DNA of 26,210 nucleotides from a virus. Made by a program: the position numbers and the translations under genes. The notes beneath the pieces are model-generated. The model saw nothing but the letters and a program-made list of their open reading frames with translations. It did no database searches and was not told the origin of the DNA. The DNA lies in the IMG/VR virus record IMGVR_UViG_3300010389_000110, positions 1-26,210 of that record. One strand, written 5' to 3'. Positions 18,465 through 25,348 of this stretch are shown piece by piece; within the stretch, counting starts at the first letter, position 1; each line of letters starts with the position of its first letter.

Positions 18465-19484
18465 ATGTTTGAATATTACTATAACGAAATATTTCGTAAA
18501 ACAATTATTGGATTTGGAACTTTATTCAATGGAATTGATGTAAAACATTTTGATGAATCCGGGAATGTAAGTTCTGTAATAAAAGTACCTCTGGCTTATG
18601 GACCAATTCAAAAGTTTTTGGCAAGAATTGAGCAACAACCAAATCTGAATACTCCTGTTCAAATGACTCTTCCAAGAATGTCATTTGAATTCGTTGGTCT
18701 TTCTTATGATACTACAAGAAAGTTGACAACAACTCAAACATTTATATCAAAGTCTCCAACCGACAGTTCGGACTTGAAGAAAACTTATATGCCCGTTCCA
18801 TATAATATGCAGTTTGAACTTAGTATTATGACTAAGTTAAATGATGATATGCTTCAAATTATTGAACAAATATTACCATATTTTCAACCTTCTTACAACT
18901 TGACAATTGATTTAGTAAAAACAATTGGTGAAAAAAGAGATGTATCGATTGTTTTAGAGTCAATTAATATGGAAGATAATTATGAAGGAGATTATTCTAC
19001 TAGAAGAGCTTTAGTTTATACTTTAAGATTTAACGCAAAAACTTATCTTTTTGGTCCAACATCTTCCGCAAGCAAGGATATCATCAAGAAAGCATCTATC
19101 ACTCTTGTTTCCGGAGATTCGAAATCAACCTCAAGAGATCTTACATATTCTTCCACACCTGTAGCAACAAAGAGTTATAGTAACTTACAAATTGCTACAT
19201 TATTATCCAATATGTCAGAATCAACAACAGAGGTTACTGTTTCGCAAGCAGCAAATATTCCCATCAATTCTTATGTTACAATTGATAATGAAACACTGAA
19301 AGTCGTAGATAAAATTGATAGGACTGATGTAATTAATCAAGATACTTTAGTTCTTGCTAGAGGACAATATGGGACACCTATTACAACTCACGTAAGTGGA
19401 ACACCAATAGAATTGATTACAGAAGCTGATAATGCTCTTATTCAACCAGGAGATGACTTTGGATTTGATGGGAATCTATTTTAA
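18465..19484 (+). CDS. 15: Tail terminator / sheath stabiliser gp15
   Basis: 339 residues against 272 in T4 gp15. It caps the tail tube and sheath and joins the tail to the neck. The start MFEYYYNEIFRKTIIGFGTLF matches the T4 MFGYFYNSSFRR start. Further shared stretches are TLPRMSFEFVGLSYD, YNMQFELSIMTK, the near-identical DDMLQIIEQILPYFQP, then KRDVSIVLESINMED and a STRRALVYTLRF block. The C-terminal extension (about 245-330) is an RG-type module with VTIDNETLKV, LARGQYGTPITTHVSGTP. The ATG is preceded by AAGAGGT, a good ribosome site, 4 bases before it. Confidence 0.94.
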   Translation: MFEYYYNEIFRKTIIGFGTLFNGIDVKHFDESGNVSSVIKVPLAYGPIQKFLARIEQQPNLNTPVQMTLPRMSFEFVGLSYDTTRKLTTTQTFISKSPTDSSDLKKTYMPVPYNMQFELSIMTKLNDDMLQIIEQILPYFQPSYNLTIDLVKTIGEKRDVSIVLESINMEDNYEGDYSTRRALVYTLRFNAKTYLFGPTSSASKDIIKKASITLVSGDSKSTSRDLTYSSTPVATKSYSNLQIATLLSNMSESTTEVTVSQAANIPINSYVTIDNETLKVVDKIDRTDVINQDTLVLARGQYGTPITTHVSGTPIELITEADNALIQPGDDFGFDGNLF

Positions 19485-19492
19485 TTGAACCT

Positions 19493-19942
19493 ATGAAAGA
19501 ATTTGATAAGTTGGATGATATGTTTAATGTTTCGGGTGAAATTGTACCTAAGGTAGTTGATGTTGAAGTTGAAATAGAACAAAAGAAAGTTGATGATAAA
19601 CCTGTTGAGAATAAGAGGTCTTTGGATGTTGAAAAAGATTATGAATATGCCAGAGGTACAATATACTCTCTCTTGGAAAAAGGAAGAGAAGCAATTGATG
19701 GTGTATTAGAACTTGCACAAGAAACAGAATCTGCTAGAGCATATGAAGTTGCCGGGCAAATAATAAAGAGTGTTTCTGATACGGCAGATAAACTTATGAA
19801 TCTTCATAAGGATGTTAAAGATGTTCAAAATGAAAAGGGAAAAGGTCCTACAAATGTTACAAACAACGCATTATTTGTTGGGTCAACTGCTGAATTGTCA
19901 AAACTTCTAAAGCAACAATCTAAGGAAAATTCTGAAGAATAA
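19493..19942 (+). CDS. 16: Terminase small subunit gp16
   Basis: 149 residues, against 164 in T4. The small terminase forms rings that regulate the large terminase ATPase and nuclease during headful packaging. The N-terminus EFDKLDDMFNVSGEI resembles the T4 gp16 pattern with an LDDxFN motif. A linker rich in valine and acidic or lysine residues follows, then a helical core (KDYEYARGTIYSLLEKGREAIDGVLELA and ARAYEVAGQIIKSVSDTADKLM). The position after gp15 matches T4. The large subunit gp17, which follows directly in T4, is not in the window. The gene ends inside a late promoter box that drives the next gene. Confidence 0.88.
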   Translation: MKEFDKLDDMFNVSGEIVPKVVDVEVEIEQKKVDDKPVENKRSLDVEKDYEYARGTIYSLLEKGREAIDGVLELAQETESARAYEVAGQIIKSVSDTADKLMNLHKDVKDVQNEKGKGPTNVTNNALFVGSTAELSKLLKQQSKENSEE

Positions 19943-19945
19943 ATA
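19938..19945 (+). promoter_or_regulatory. Late promoter box AATAAATA overlapping the gp16 stop
   Basis: AATAAATA fits the relaxed NATAAATA late box of T4-like cyanophages. It overlaps the gp16 TAA and lies 19 bases before the next ATG, nearly the same spacing (18) as the TATAAATA box before gp8. It would start a separate transcript for the fibre block. Confidence 0.5.
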
Positions 19946-19964
19946 GTTAGAAAGAGTACAAAAA

Positions 19965-20324
19965 ATGTCGATTGCTCAAATTAATAACATAACTATTGAG
20001 AGAGGAACCGATTTTGAAGTAACTTTTGATATTTTTACTGAAGATTTTGGTCCAAATGTTTTTGGTTTGGATTATTCTGGACTTTTTTCTATAAAAAAAT
20101 ATCCTGGTGCAACTACGGCATTTGAAAAATCTGCTGTATTTGATCCTGGAACAAATGAAATAAAAGTTTCTTTAGCAAAAACTGAAACTTCAACTTTAAA
20201 ACCCGGTAGAAATTACTTCCAAGTAAGTATTTTATCCTCACCGGCATCAGGGTCACTTACGAATAGAGTTGTAGAGGGTACCATTATAGTTTCCGAGGAA
20301 ATTACTAATTATGTCCAACTTTAA
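19965..20324 (+). CDS. Small beta-rich protein, possible fibre/baseplate-attachment domain
   Basis: 119 residues. The pattern is IERGTDFEVTFDIFTED near the start, alternating hydrophobic strands, a LKPGRNYFQVSI motif near 84-95, and VVEGTIIVSEEIT at the end. It resembles the immunoglobulin-like or BppU N-terminal type of domain (RGDTF ... L.PG.Y.Y.V ... G.V.V...VT) common at the base of phage fibres. This is pattern recognition, not an alignment. The next gene overlaps its 3' end by 14 bases, so the two are probably made together. It is driven by the box at 19938. Confidence 0.72.
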   Translation: MSIAQINNITIERGTDFEVTFDIFTEDFGPNVFGLDYSGLFSIKKYPGATTAFEKSAVFDPGTNEIKVSLAKTETSTLKPGRNYFQVSILSSPASGSLTNRVVEGTIIVSEEITNYVQL

Positions 20325-20640
20325 TGTCAAGTTAAAATCATCAAAAAGATTTAAAGTAATATCAAATATTGGAGGTATTCAAGTGCCAGCAAGATTTCAA
20401 GATTTAATTGATTTTGATGATGGAAATAGTGGCAATGGTGCTCCGGATACTTTTGTTTTAATGTATAATGCATCCACTCAAAAATGGACGGCAGTAAATC
20501 CTGATGATATTCTATCAGCAGCTGCAACTGATCAATACCAAACTCCAACTAGTGGAACAGTTGGACTTTCGACTGCATTCTTAGATAGAATTGATATAGA
20601 TCTAGATGATCGTGTTGATGTTGACGCAGGAAGTTTTTAA
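20311..20640 (+). CDS. Short acidic fibre-associated protein with DAGSF end
   Basis: 109 residues; the start overlaps the preceding gene by 14 bases and is preceded by a GAGGAA ribosome site. The middle has ARFQDLIDFDDG and FVLMYNASTQKWTAVNPDDIL, a strand-turn-strand pattern frequent in fibre N-terminal regions. The end is very acidic (DIDLDDRVDVDAGSF). The last five residues, DAGSF, nearly match the DAGTF end of the 708-residue fibre protein just downstream. It may be an adaptor or a truncated fibre tip of the same system. I do not recognise a named family. Confidence 0.7.
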   Translation: MSNFNVKLKSSKRFKVISNIGGIQVPARFQDLIDFDDGNSGNGAPDTFVLMYNASTQKWTAVNPDDILSAAATDQYQTPTSGTVGLSTAFLDRIDIDLDDRVDVDAGSF

Positions 20641-20641
20641 A

Positions 20642-20649
20642 ACTAAATA
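20642..20649 (+). promoter_or_regulatory. Late-promoter-like box ACTAAATA before the 708-residue fibre gene
   Basis: ACTAAATA differs from the T4-type late box at the second or third base, but the CTAAATA core is a variant I associate with cyanophage late promoters. It lies 39 bases before the ATG and just after the upstream stop. A hairpin begins at its end. Confidence 0.35.
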
Positions 20650-20667
20650 ATAATAGTAAAATTATTA
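20648..20667 (+). repeat. 7-bp A/T inverted repeat in the leader of the 708-residue fibre gene
   Basis: TAATAAT (20648-20654) pairs perfectly with ATTATTA (20661-20667) around a 6-base AGTAAA loop. All pairs are A-T, so stability is low, and there is no T-run after it, so it is a poor terminator. It sits between the CTAAATA box and the ribosome site. Confidence 0.4.
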
Positions 20668-20680
20668 GGTAATAGTAAGC

Positions 20681-22807
20681 ATGGCTACACCCGTAATTCA
20701 GTTTAAAAGGGGTAGTGCAGGAATTGCGGGAACAGTCCCTGCACTACGACCAGGTGAACCAGCGTTTTCAACAAATAATTTTGACTTTTTTATTGGATTT
20801 GACACTTCTGTATCTGGAAACAAATTCTTTGGTTCTCATCGTTATTGGGATAGAGAAGATGGAACAAATTCTCTTGGACTTAATTTTGTCGATAAAAATG
20901 GATCTAAGTTTATTCAGATAAAATCTGAAAACACACTTGTAGGATCTGGATATACATTAACTCTTCCTCCGACTCAGGGAGCAGAATCAACCGTTTTAAC
21001 TAATGATGGTCTTGGTAATCTATCTTGGTCTAGTGGTTCATTAAATGCTATATTTACTGGAATTACAACAGTAAATGGAGATTTTCTTGATGTAAATACT
21101 CCTGCTGATTTTTCAGGTATTACAACTTTCAGTAACATTGACGTTAATGGCGGAAATATTGATGGTACTGCAATTGGTGCAGCAACTTCTAGTACAGGTG
21201 TTTTCACAACTTTAAATGCGGGTACTACAGAAGTCTCTAGTTTAAAAATTAATGGATCTGGAACATATACTGACATTGATACAGATTTATCTACCGTTTC
21301 TGGTGGTCACGATACTTTAGTCTCAGCAAAAGCAGTTAAGGATTATGTTGATACTACGGTTGGACTTTCAAGTTTAACATTTGATGGAGATTTTGGTGGA
21401 GAATTTACTATCGATTTAGATAGTGAGACCTTTACTATTGCAGGTTCTCCGAATGAAATCTTCACCACAGGAGCTGGTACTAGCCTTACTGTTGGACTTG
21501 TAGATGATGTCCAGATAACATCTTCTCTTGTTGTTGGTTCGGCTACAACATTAGATTCTAGTGGAATTCATGTTGGAGTTGGTTCAGTTACAGCTCAGTC
21601 ACTTTATGGAACTCTTAAAGCTTCTGATTTAGATATTGTTACTGGTGGTCTCAATCCAAGTGCTTCTTTAGTTTCTGGGGATATATTTGTAGTATTTGAT
21701 GCTGATGATACTATTAATAAAACAGTTACGGCTGAAGTTATTGGTGAATTTGTTTATTCAAATATTACCGGTGATGTAGTAATCAGTGCTGGTGGTACTG
21801 CTACAATTCAACCAGATTCTGTTGGTCTTGGCACTGATACTGTTGGTCAGTATGCTAAAACCATTACTGGTGGTTCTGGTCTAAGTGCCACCGCAGCAAA
21901 CGCCGATGACAGCACTGAGTATACAATTGATGTTAATGTTGGAACTGGAATTACCATTACATCTGATGCAGTTACATTAAAAGGAGCAGCATCCTTAACT
22001 GATAATTACCTGCCTGCTTGGGATGCTGTAAATGGACAACTTATTAATAGCGCAGTAGAGTATACTGTTGGTGGTGGTACGACTATTAATAGTAATCTTC
22101 ACATAACTGGAACTGCTAATATTGGAAGTATTAGTGGTACTGCTTCAACATCAATTCGTTCCCAAACAGTAGATACAACTGGTACTGCTACTGATGCAAC
22201 TTATTATATGCTCTTTGCTGATGACTCAACCAGTCAGACAGGTGAAACTGTAAGAGTTAGTGCTGCTGCTTCACTAAATCCAAGTGGATCTGGTACTTTC
22301 AGTGTAGGAACTATTCGGGCAGATTCAATTAAGTCCTCAATAGGATCTAGTTCAATTACCATTAATAATTCTGGAACTGTTGCGTTTTCGACAGATGTTA
22401 CCATTAATGGAGATCTTTTTGTAACTGGAAATACAACTCAAGTAAATACTTCGGAAATTACGGTTGAAGATCGTACTATTGAACTTGGAGTTGTTGATGG
22501 ACAACTTCCAACAGATACCACTTGGGATCTTGGAATCTTAATGAATTATGGCGAATCTGGAGTTGGAAAGACTTCTGCTCTTATTTGGGAGTCATCCAAC
22601 TCAAGATTTAAACTTGCTTCCAATATTGGAGAAGCTGTTGGAATTAATACAAATACTCCACAAATTACAGTTTCTACATATGCTCCACTTGAGGTTTCGG
22701 AATTGTGGATTAATAATGCTTGTACTGGTGGTGACGTAAAGGTTATTGGATGTGTAGGTTCTGAACTTCAACTTCAGAATATAACTATTGATGCTGGCAC
22801 ATTCTGA
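20681..22807 (+). CDS. Tail fibre-like protein
   Basis: 708 residues. Residues 1-45 (IQFKRGSAGIAGTVPALRPG then EPAF and a FFIGFD strand) resemble the N-terminal domain shared by many phage fibres and the Mtd tropism determinant (IQLRRGT ... LAEGE). An LPPTQGAESTVLTNDGLGNL motif follows, then long Thr/Ser/Gly-rich, beta-alternating regions typical of trimeric shafts. Near residues 590-650 is a conserved-looking TSEITVEDRTIELG, WDLGILMNYG and SALIWESSNSRFKLAS block seen in cyanophage fibre proteins. The end is ITIDAGTF. It probably acts in host attachment or as a baseplate-linked fibre; the receptor cannot be read from the sequence. A terminator follows. Confidence 0.85.
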   Translation: MATPVIQFKRGSAGIAGTVPALRPGEPAFSTNNFDFFIGFDTSVSGNKFFGSHRYWDREDGTNSLGLNFVDKNGSKFIQIKSENTLVGSGYTLTLPPTQGAESTVLTNDGLGNLSWSSGSLNAIFTGITTVNGDFLDVNTPADFSGITTFSNIDVNGGNIDGTAIGAATSSTGVFTTLNAGTTEVSSLKINGSGTYTDIDTDLSTVSGGHDTLVSAKAVKDYVDTTVGLSSLTFDGDFGGEFTIDLDSETFTIAGSPNEIFTTGAGTSLTVGLVDDVQITSSLVVGSATTLDSSGIHVGVGSVTAQSLYGTLKASDLDIVTGGLNPSASLVSGDIFVVFDADDTINKTVTAEVIGEFVYSNITGDVVISAGGTATIQPDSVGLGTDTVGQYAKTITGGSGLSATAANADDSTEYTIDVNVGTGITITSDAVTLKGAASLTDNYLPAWDAVNGQLINSAVEYTVGGGTTINSNLHITGTANIGSISGTASTSIRSQTVDTTGTATDATYYMLFADDSTSQTGETVRVSAAASLNPSGSGTFSVGTIRADSIKSSIGSSSITINNSGTVAFSTDVTINGDLFVTGNTTQVNTSEITVEDRTIELGVVDGQLPTDTTWDLGILMNYGESGVGKTSALIWESSNSRFKLASNIGEAVGINTNTPQITVSTYAPLEVSELWINNACTGGDVKVIGCVGSELQLQNITIDAGTF

Positions 22808-22828
22808 AATCCAATCTAATTAATTAGC

Positions 22829-22836
22829 AATAAATA
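22829..22836 (+). promoter_or_regulatory. Late-promoter-like box AATAAATA before the 63-residue gene
   Basis: AATAAATA lies 28 bases before the ATG at 22864 and overlaps the left arm of the terminator hairpin. If used, the transcript would begin within the hairpin. Overlap with the terminator makes its use uncertain. Confidence 0.4.
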
Positions 22837-22863
22837 CACTCAGGAAACTGTGTGTATTTTTTT
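22832..22863 (+). terminator. Rho-independent terminator after the 708-residue fibre gene
   Basis: AAATACAC (22832-22839) pairs with GTGTATTT (22852-22859), and CAG (22841-22843) with CTG (22848-22850), around a GAAA tetraloop with one T-T mismatch. A run of seven Ts (22857-22863) follows and directly abuts the next ATG. The tetraloop and T-run make this the clearest terminator in the window. Confidence 0.8.
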
Positions 22864-23055
22864 ATGTCTGAAGAAGATTTAAAATTAGTTTTGGCAAAAT
22901 ATCAACAAAAATCTTTTGACCTTTTTAATAAAACAATTGTTCTAGAGACTCAGGTTGAAACTCTCACACAAACAAATTTATCATTACAAAATGAAATTGA
23001 GAAATTAAAAAAATCAAAGAGAACTATTAAGTCAGAGTCTGAAGATTTTCAATAA
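22864..23055 (+). CDS. Small coiled-coil protein, unknown function
   Basis: 63 residues from the ATG at 22864. A GTG at 22852 in the same frame would add four residues (VYFF) but lies inside the terminator stem, so the ATG is preferred. Residues about 7-50 show heptad-like leucine, isoleucine and valine spacing (LVLAKYQQKSFDLF, IVLETQVETL, LSLQNEIEKLKK), indicating a coiled coil. The C-terminus is Lys/Ser/Glu-rich and polar. No Shine-Dalgarno is evident because the T-run precedes the start. It may be a trimerisation or assembly helper for the neighbouring fibres, by position only. Confidence 0.65.
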   Translation: MSEEDLKLVLAKYQQKSFDLFNKTIVLETQVETLTQTNLSLQNEIEKLKKSKRTIKSESEDFQ

Positions 23056-23071
23056 TTTAATATCATTTGTC

Positions 23072-23079
23072 TATAAATA
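23072..23079 (+). promoter_or_regulatory. T4-type late promoter TATAAATA before the beta-helix fibre gene
   Basis: Perfect TATAAATA preceded by C, 52 bases before the ATG at 23131 and 16 bases after the upstream stop. The predicted transcript start (about 23085) falls at the left edge of a perfect palindrome. Confidence 0.7.
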
Positions 23080-23083
23080 ATAA

Positions 23084-23103
23084 AGACTCTTATATAAGAG
23101 TCT
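23084..23103 (+). repeat. Perfect 20-base palindrome at the 5' end of the beta-helix fibre transcript
   Basis: AGACTCTTAT is followed immediately by its exact reverse complement ATAAGAGTCT. As RNA it would form a stem with the central bases as loop. No T-run follows, so it is not an ordinary terminator for upstream genes. It could be a 5' stabilising hairpin for the late transcript or a protein-binding site. Confidence 0.7.
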
Positions 23104-23130
23104 CTGCGGTAAATACCATAATGAGGTTGA

Positions 23131-24996
23131 ATGGCTGATCCAAACATTAGGATAAAAAGATCTTCGGTTCCTGGTAAGAGACCAACAATAGAGCAGCTGA
23201 GTTCTGGGGAACTAGCTTTAAATACTTATGATGCCGAATTATTTTCCCGCAGAGAAAGAACAGGTATTGGTACTGATGTTGTAAGAATCGGTGCCGGAGC
23301 AACAGTTACTAATGTTTTATATGTCACAAAAGACGGAAGCGACACCAATACAGGAAAAAAACTCGGAGACGCAAAAGCAACAATTAAAGGAGCCCTTGAA
23401 ATCGCAGAAGAGGGATCCATTATTAGAGTTAGTGCTGGATCTTATATAGAAGATAATCCTTTAACTATTCCAAGGCAAGTTTCAATAGTTGGAGATAGTT
23501 TAAGAGAAGTTACAATCACTCCACAGAATTCAAATCAAGACCTTTTTTATGTTAGAGAAGGTGTTTATGTTACAGAAATGTCTTTTAAGGGATCGGTAGA
23601 TCCTGGAAAGGCTTGCTTTAGATTTGATCCACATTCCGTTGGGTTTACTTCACAATCACCATATATCAGAAACTGTACAAATTTTATTTCTAATAGTATT
23701 GGGTTAAAAATTGATGGTTCTGATGTGATTGGAAAGTTAAAGAGCATGGTTACAGACTCTTTTACTCAATATAATCAAGGTGGTATTGGAGTTTCTATTA
23801 CAAATGAAGGATATGCTCAGTTAGTTTCATTATTTACTATTTGTAATGATATTTCAGTTTATTGTGGTAGTGGTGGTGCTTGCGATCTAACCAACTCAAA
23901 CTCTTCTTTTGGCAACTATGCATTAGTTGCAGATGGCATAGGACCAAGAAAATATACTGGAATTATTACAAGCGCAGCAGCAGCAAATTCTGATACATTC
24001 GTACTGGATTTGAATGTTCCAACATTAAATGTAACTAATGCCAGTTATGATAATGTGACTGGATTAACTACAATCACAGTTGATTCGACTCACAATTTTA
24101 ATGTTGGGATGGGAGTTACAATTTCTGGTCTTGGATTTACTTGTGCTTCTGATGGGGGGATTACTACAGTTACCTATCCCTCAGGAAATAAAGGATATAT
24201 TTTTGAAGTAAATGCGATTCCAAGTTCAACATCATTTGAAGTATATGTTGGGGCATCAACTTTACCTCACACATATACATCTGGTGGCACTGTAAAAATT
24301 AATGCAGTAAGACCTTTTGATGGTCAAGTTGTTTATTTTGGAGAACTTTTTTATACAGTAGAGAATGTTGAGATTACTTCCGGTGGAAGTGGATATACTG
24401 AAAATGTTTCAGTAACTTTTGAAAGTCCATCTACTAATTGGGGTGTTCCAGCAACTGGAGTTGGTCAAGTTGAGAATGGTCAGGTGACGAGTGTAGAAAT
24501 AGTTTCTAATGGTAGAGGATATACTCATACACCAACTGTAACAATTTCAGGTCCGCCAGGAGCAGGTTCAACCGCAACAGGAACAGCAGTTTTAATTCCA
24601 ACTTATTATGCCGTTAGAGAGTCGACACCAGTAGTTTCTGGAATTTGTACAATTACTATTACAGAAAATCTACCATATTCTGTTGGAGTTGGAACTGAAG
24701 TTCCATTCTTCAAACAAAGTAGAGTTCTTGCCTCTGGACATTCTATGGAATACATAGGAACAGGAACTAATATTGATTCTGCTTTCCCCCAAGCTGGAGG
24801 AGTTCCTATTCAAGAAAATGAAACTGATATGAGAAATGGTGGATTAGTTGTTTATACTTCAACAGATCAAGCAGGTAATTTTAGAATAGGTGATGGTGTT
24901 GTTGTTGACCAATTAACAGGCACTATTTCTGGAAGATTTTATTCTAAGAGTCTTTTCTCAACATTAACACCATTTATTCTAGCATTAGGAGAATAA
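23131..24996 (+). CDS. Beta-helix tail fibre-like structural protein
   Basis: 621 residues. Residues 1-40 (PNIRIKRSSVPGKRPTIEQL, then SSGELALNTYDAELF) parallel the N-terminal fibre domain of the 708-residue protein. Residues 62-270 look like a right-handed parallel beta-helix of pectate-lyase type: YVTKDGSDTNTG, DAKATIKGALEIA, IIRVSAGSYIEDNPLTIP, then VSIVGDSLREVTITP. Residues 300-390 hold a module with an H-N-F-N-VGM start and a PHTYTSGG end. GxGY repeats are at 417-422 and 460-464. The C-terminus (GHSMEYIGTGTNID, YTSTDQAGNFRIGDG, LFSTLTPFILALGE) is a signature I associate with cyanophage structural proteins. The ATG has a GAGGT ribosome site 3 bases upstream. The helix may bind or cleave surface sugars, but no catalytic residues can be assigned. 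Confidence 0.87.
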   Translation: MADPNIRIKRSSVPGKRPTIEQLSSGELALNTYDAELFSRRERTGIGTDVVRIGAGATVTNVLYVTKDGSDTNTGKKLGDAKATIKGALEIAEEGSIIRVSAGSYIEDNPLTIPRQVSIVGDSLREVTITPQNSNQDLFYVREGVYVTEMSFKGSVDPGKACFRFDPHSVGFTSQSPYIRNCTNFISNSIGLKIDGSDVIGKLKSMVTDSFTQYNQGGIGVSITNEGYAQLVSLFTICNDISVYCGSGGACDLTNSNSSFGNYALVADGIGPRKYTGIITSAAAANSDTFVLDLNVPTLNVTNASYDNVTGLTTITVDSTHNFNVGMGVTISGLGFTCASDGGITTVTYPSGNKGYIFEVNAIPSSTSFEVYVGASTLPHTYTSGGTVKINAVRPFDGQVVYFGELFYTVENVEITSGGSGYTENVSVTFESPSTNWGVPATGVGQVENGQVTSVEIVSNGRGYTHTPTVTISGPPGAGSTATGTAVLIPTYYAVRESTPVVSGICTITITENLPYSVGVGTEVPFFKQSRVLASGHSMEYIGTGTNIDSAFPQAGGVPIQENETDMRNGGLVVYTSTDQAGNFRIGDGVVVDQLTGTISGRFYSKSLFSTLTPFILALGE

Positions 24997-25000
24997 TAAA

Positions 25001-25330
25001 ATGGCATTAGCACTTAATGTATTTCAGACTATCACAGCAGTAGTATCACTTTCAGATGATGAAGTATATACAGCACCAACTGGATATACTGGTGTTGTTT
25101 TATTATGTCAAGTTGCAAATATTGGATCGACAACTGAATCTGTTGATTTGATTCATAGAAGAAGTTCTACTGATACCGAGTTACTTAAGAATTTTCCCAT
25201 TTCTGGAAATGATACTGCCAATCTTCTTTCTGGAAAATTGGTACTTGAAAGTGGAGATAAATTAGTATTATCAGGCAGTGATGGATCAAATTTAAAATTT
25301 GTTGCAAGCATTTTAGAATCATTAAATTAA
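25001..25330 (+). CDS. Small beta-rich virion-type protein, unknown function
   Basis: 109 residues. An AGGAGAA ribosome site overlaps the last two codons of the fibre gene and lies 7 bases before the ATG, so the genes are read from one transcript. Alternating strands (VVSLSDDEVYTAPTGYTGVVLLCQVANIG, split by turns), a RRSS patch, and a C-terminal LESGDKLVLSGSDGSNLKFVASILESLN suggest a compact beta-sandwich. I think similar short proteins accompany fibre genes in cyanomyoviruses. A minor virion part or fibre accessory is plausible but not shown. Confidence 0.72.
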   Translation: MALALNVFQTITAVVSLSDDEVYTAPTGYTGVVLLCQVANIGSTTESVDLIHRRSSTDTELLKNFPISGNDTANLLSGKLVLESGDKLVLSGSDGSNLKFVASILESLN

Positions 25331-25342
25331 TAGTTTAAACTA
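25331..25342 (+). repeat. 12-base palindrome before the collagen-like fibre gene
   Basis: TAGTTTAAACTA is a perfect palindrome in the 18-base gap between the small protein gene and the ATG at 25349. No T4-type late box is seen here. It is short enough to be chance in AT-rich DNA. Confidence 0.4.
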
Positions 25343-25348
25343 ATAGAA

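Noticed and set aside
20681-22807. Diversity-generating retroelement target, suggested by the Mtd-like N-terminus
   Set aside because: No reverse transcriptase, template repeat or C-type-lectin-like C-terminus is visible in the window; the N-terminal domain is common to ordinary fibres.
23084-23103. Terminator for the 63-residue gene
   Set aside because: The palindrome is not followed by a T-run and lies after a perfect late promoter box, so a leader element is more likely.
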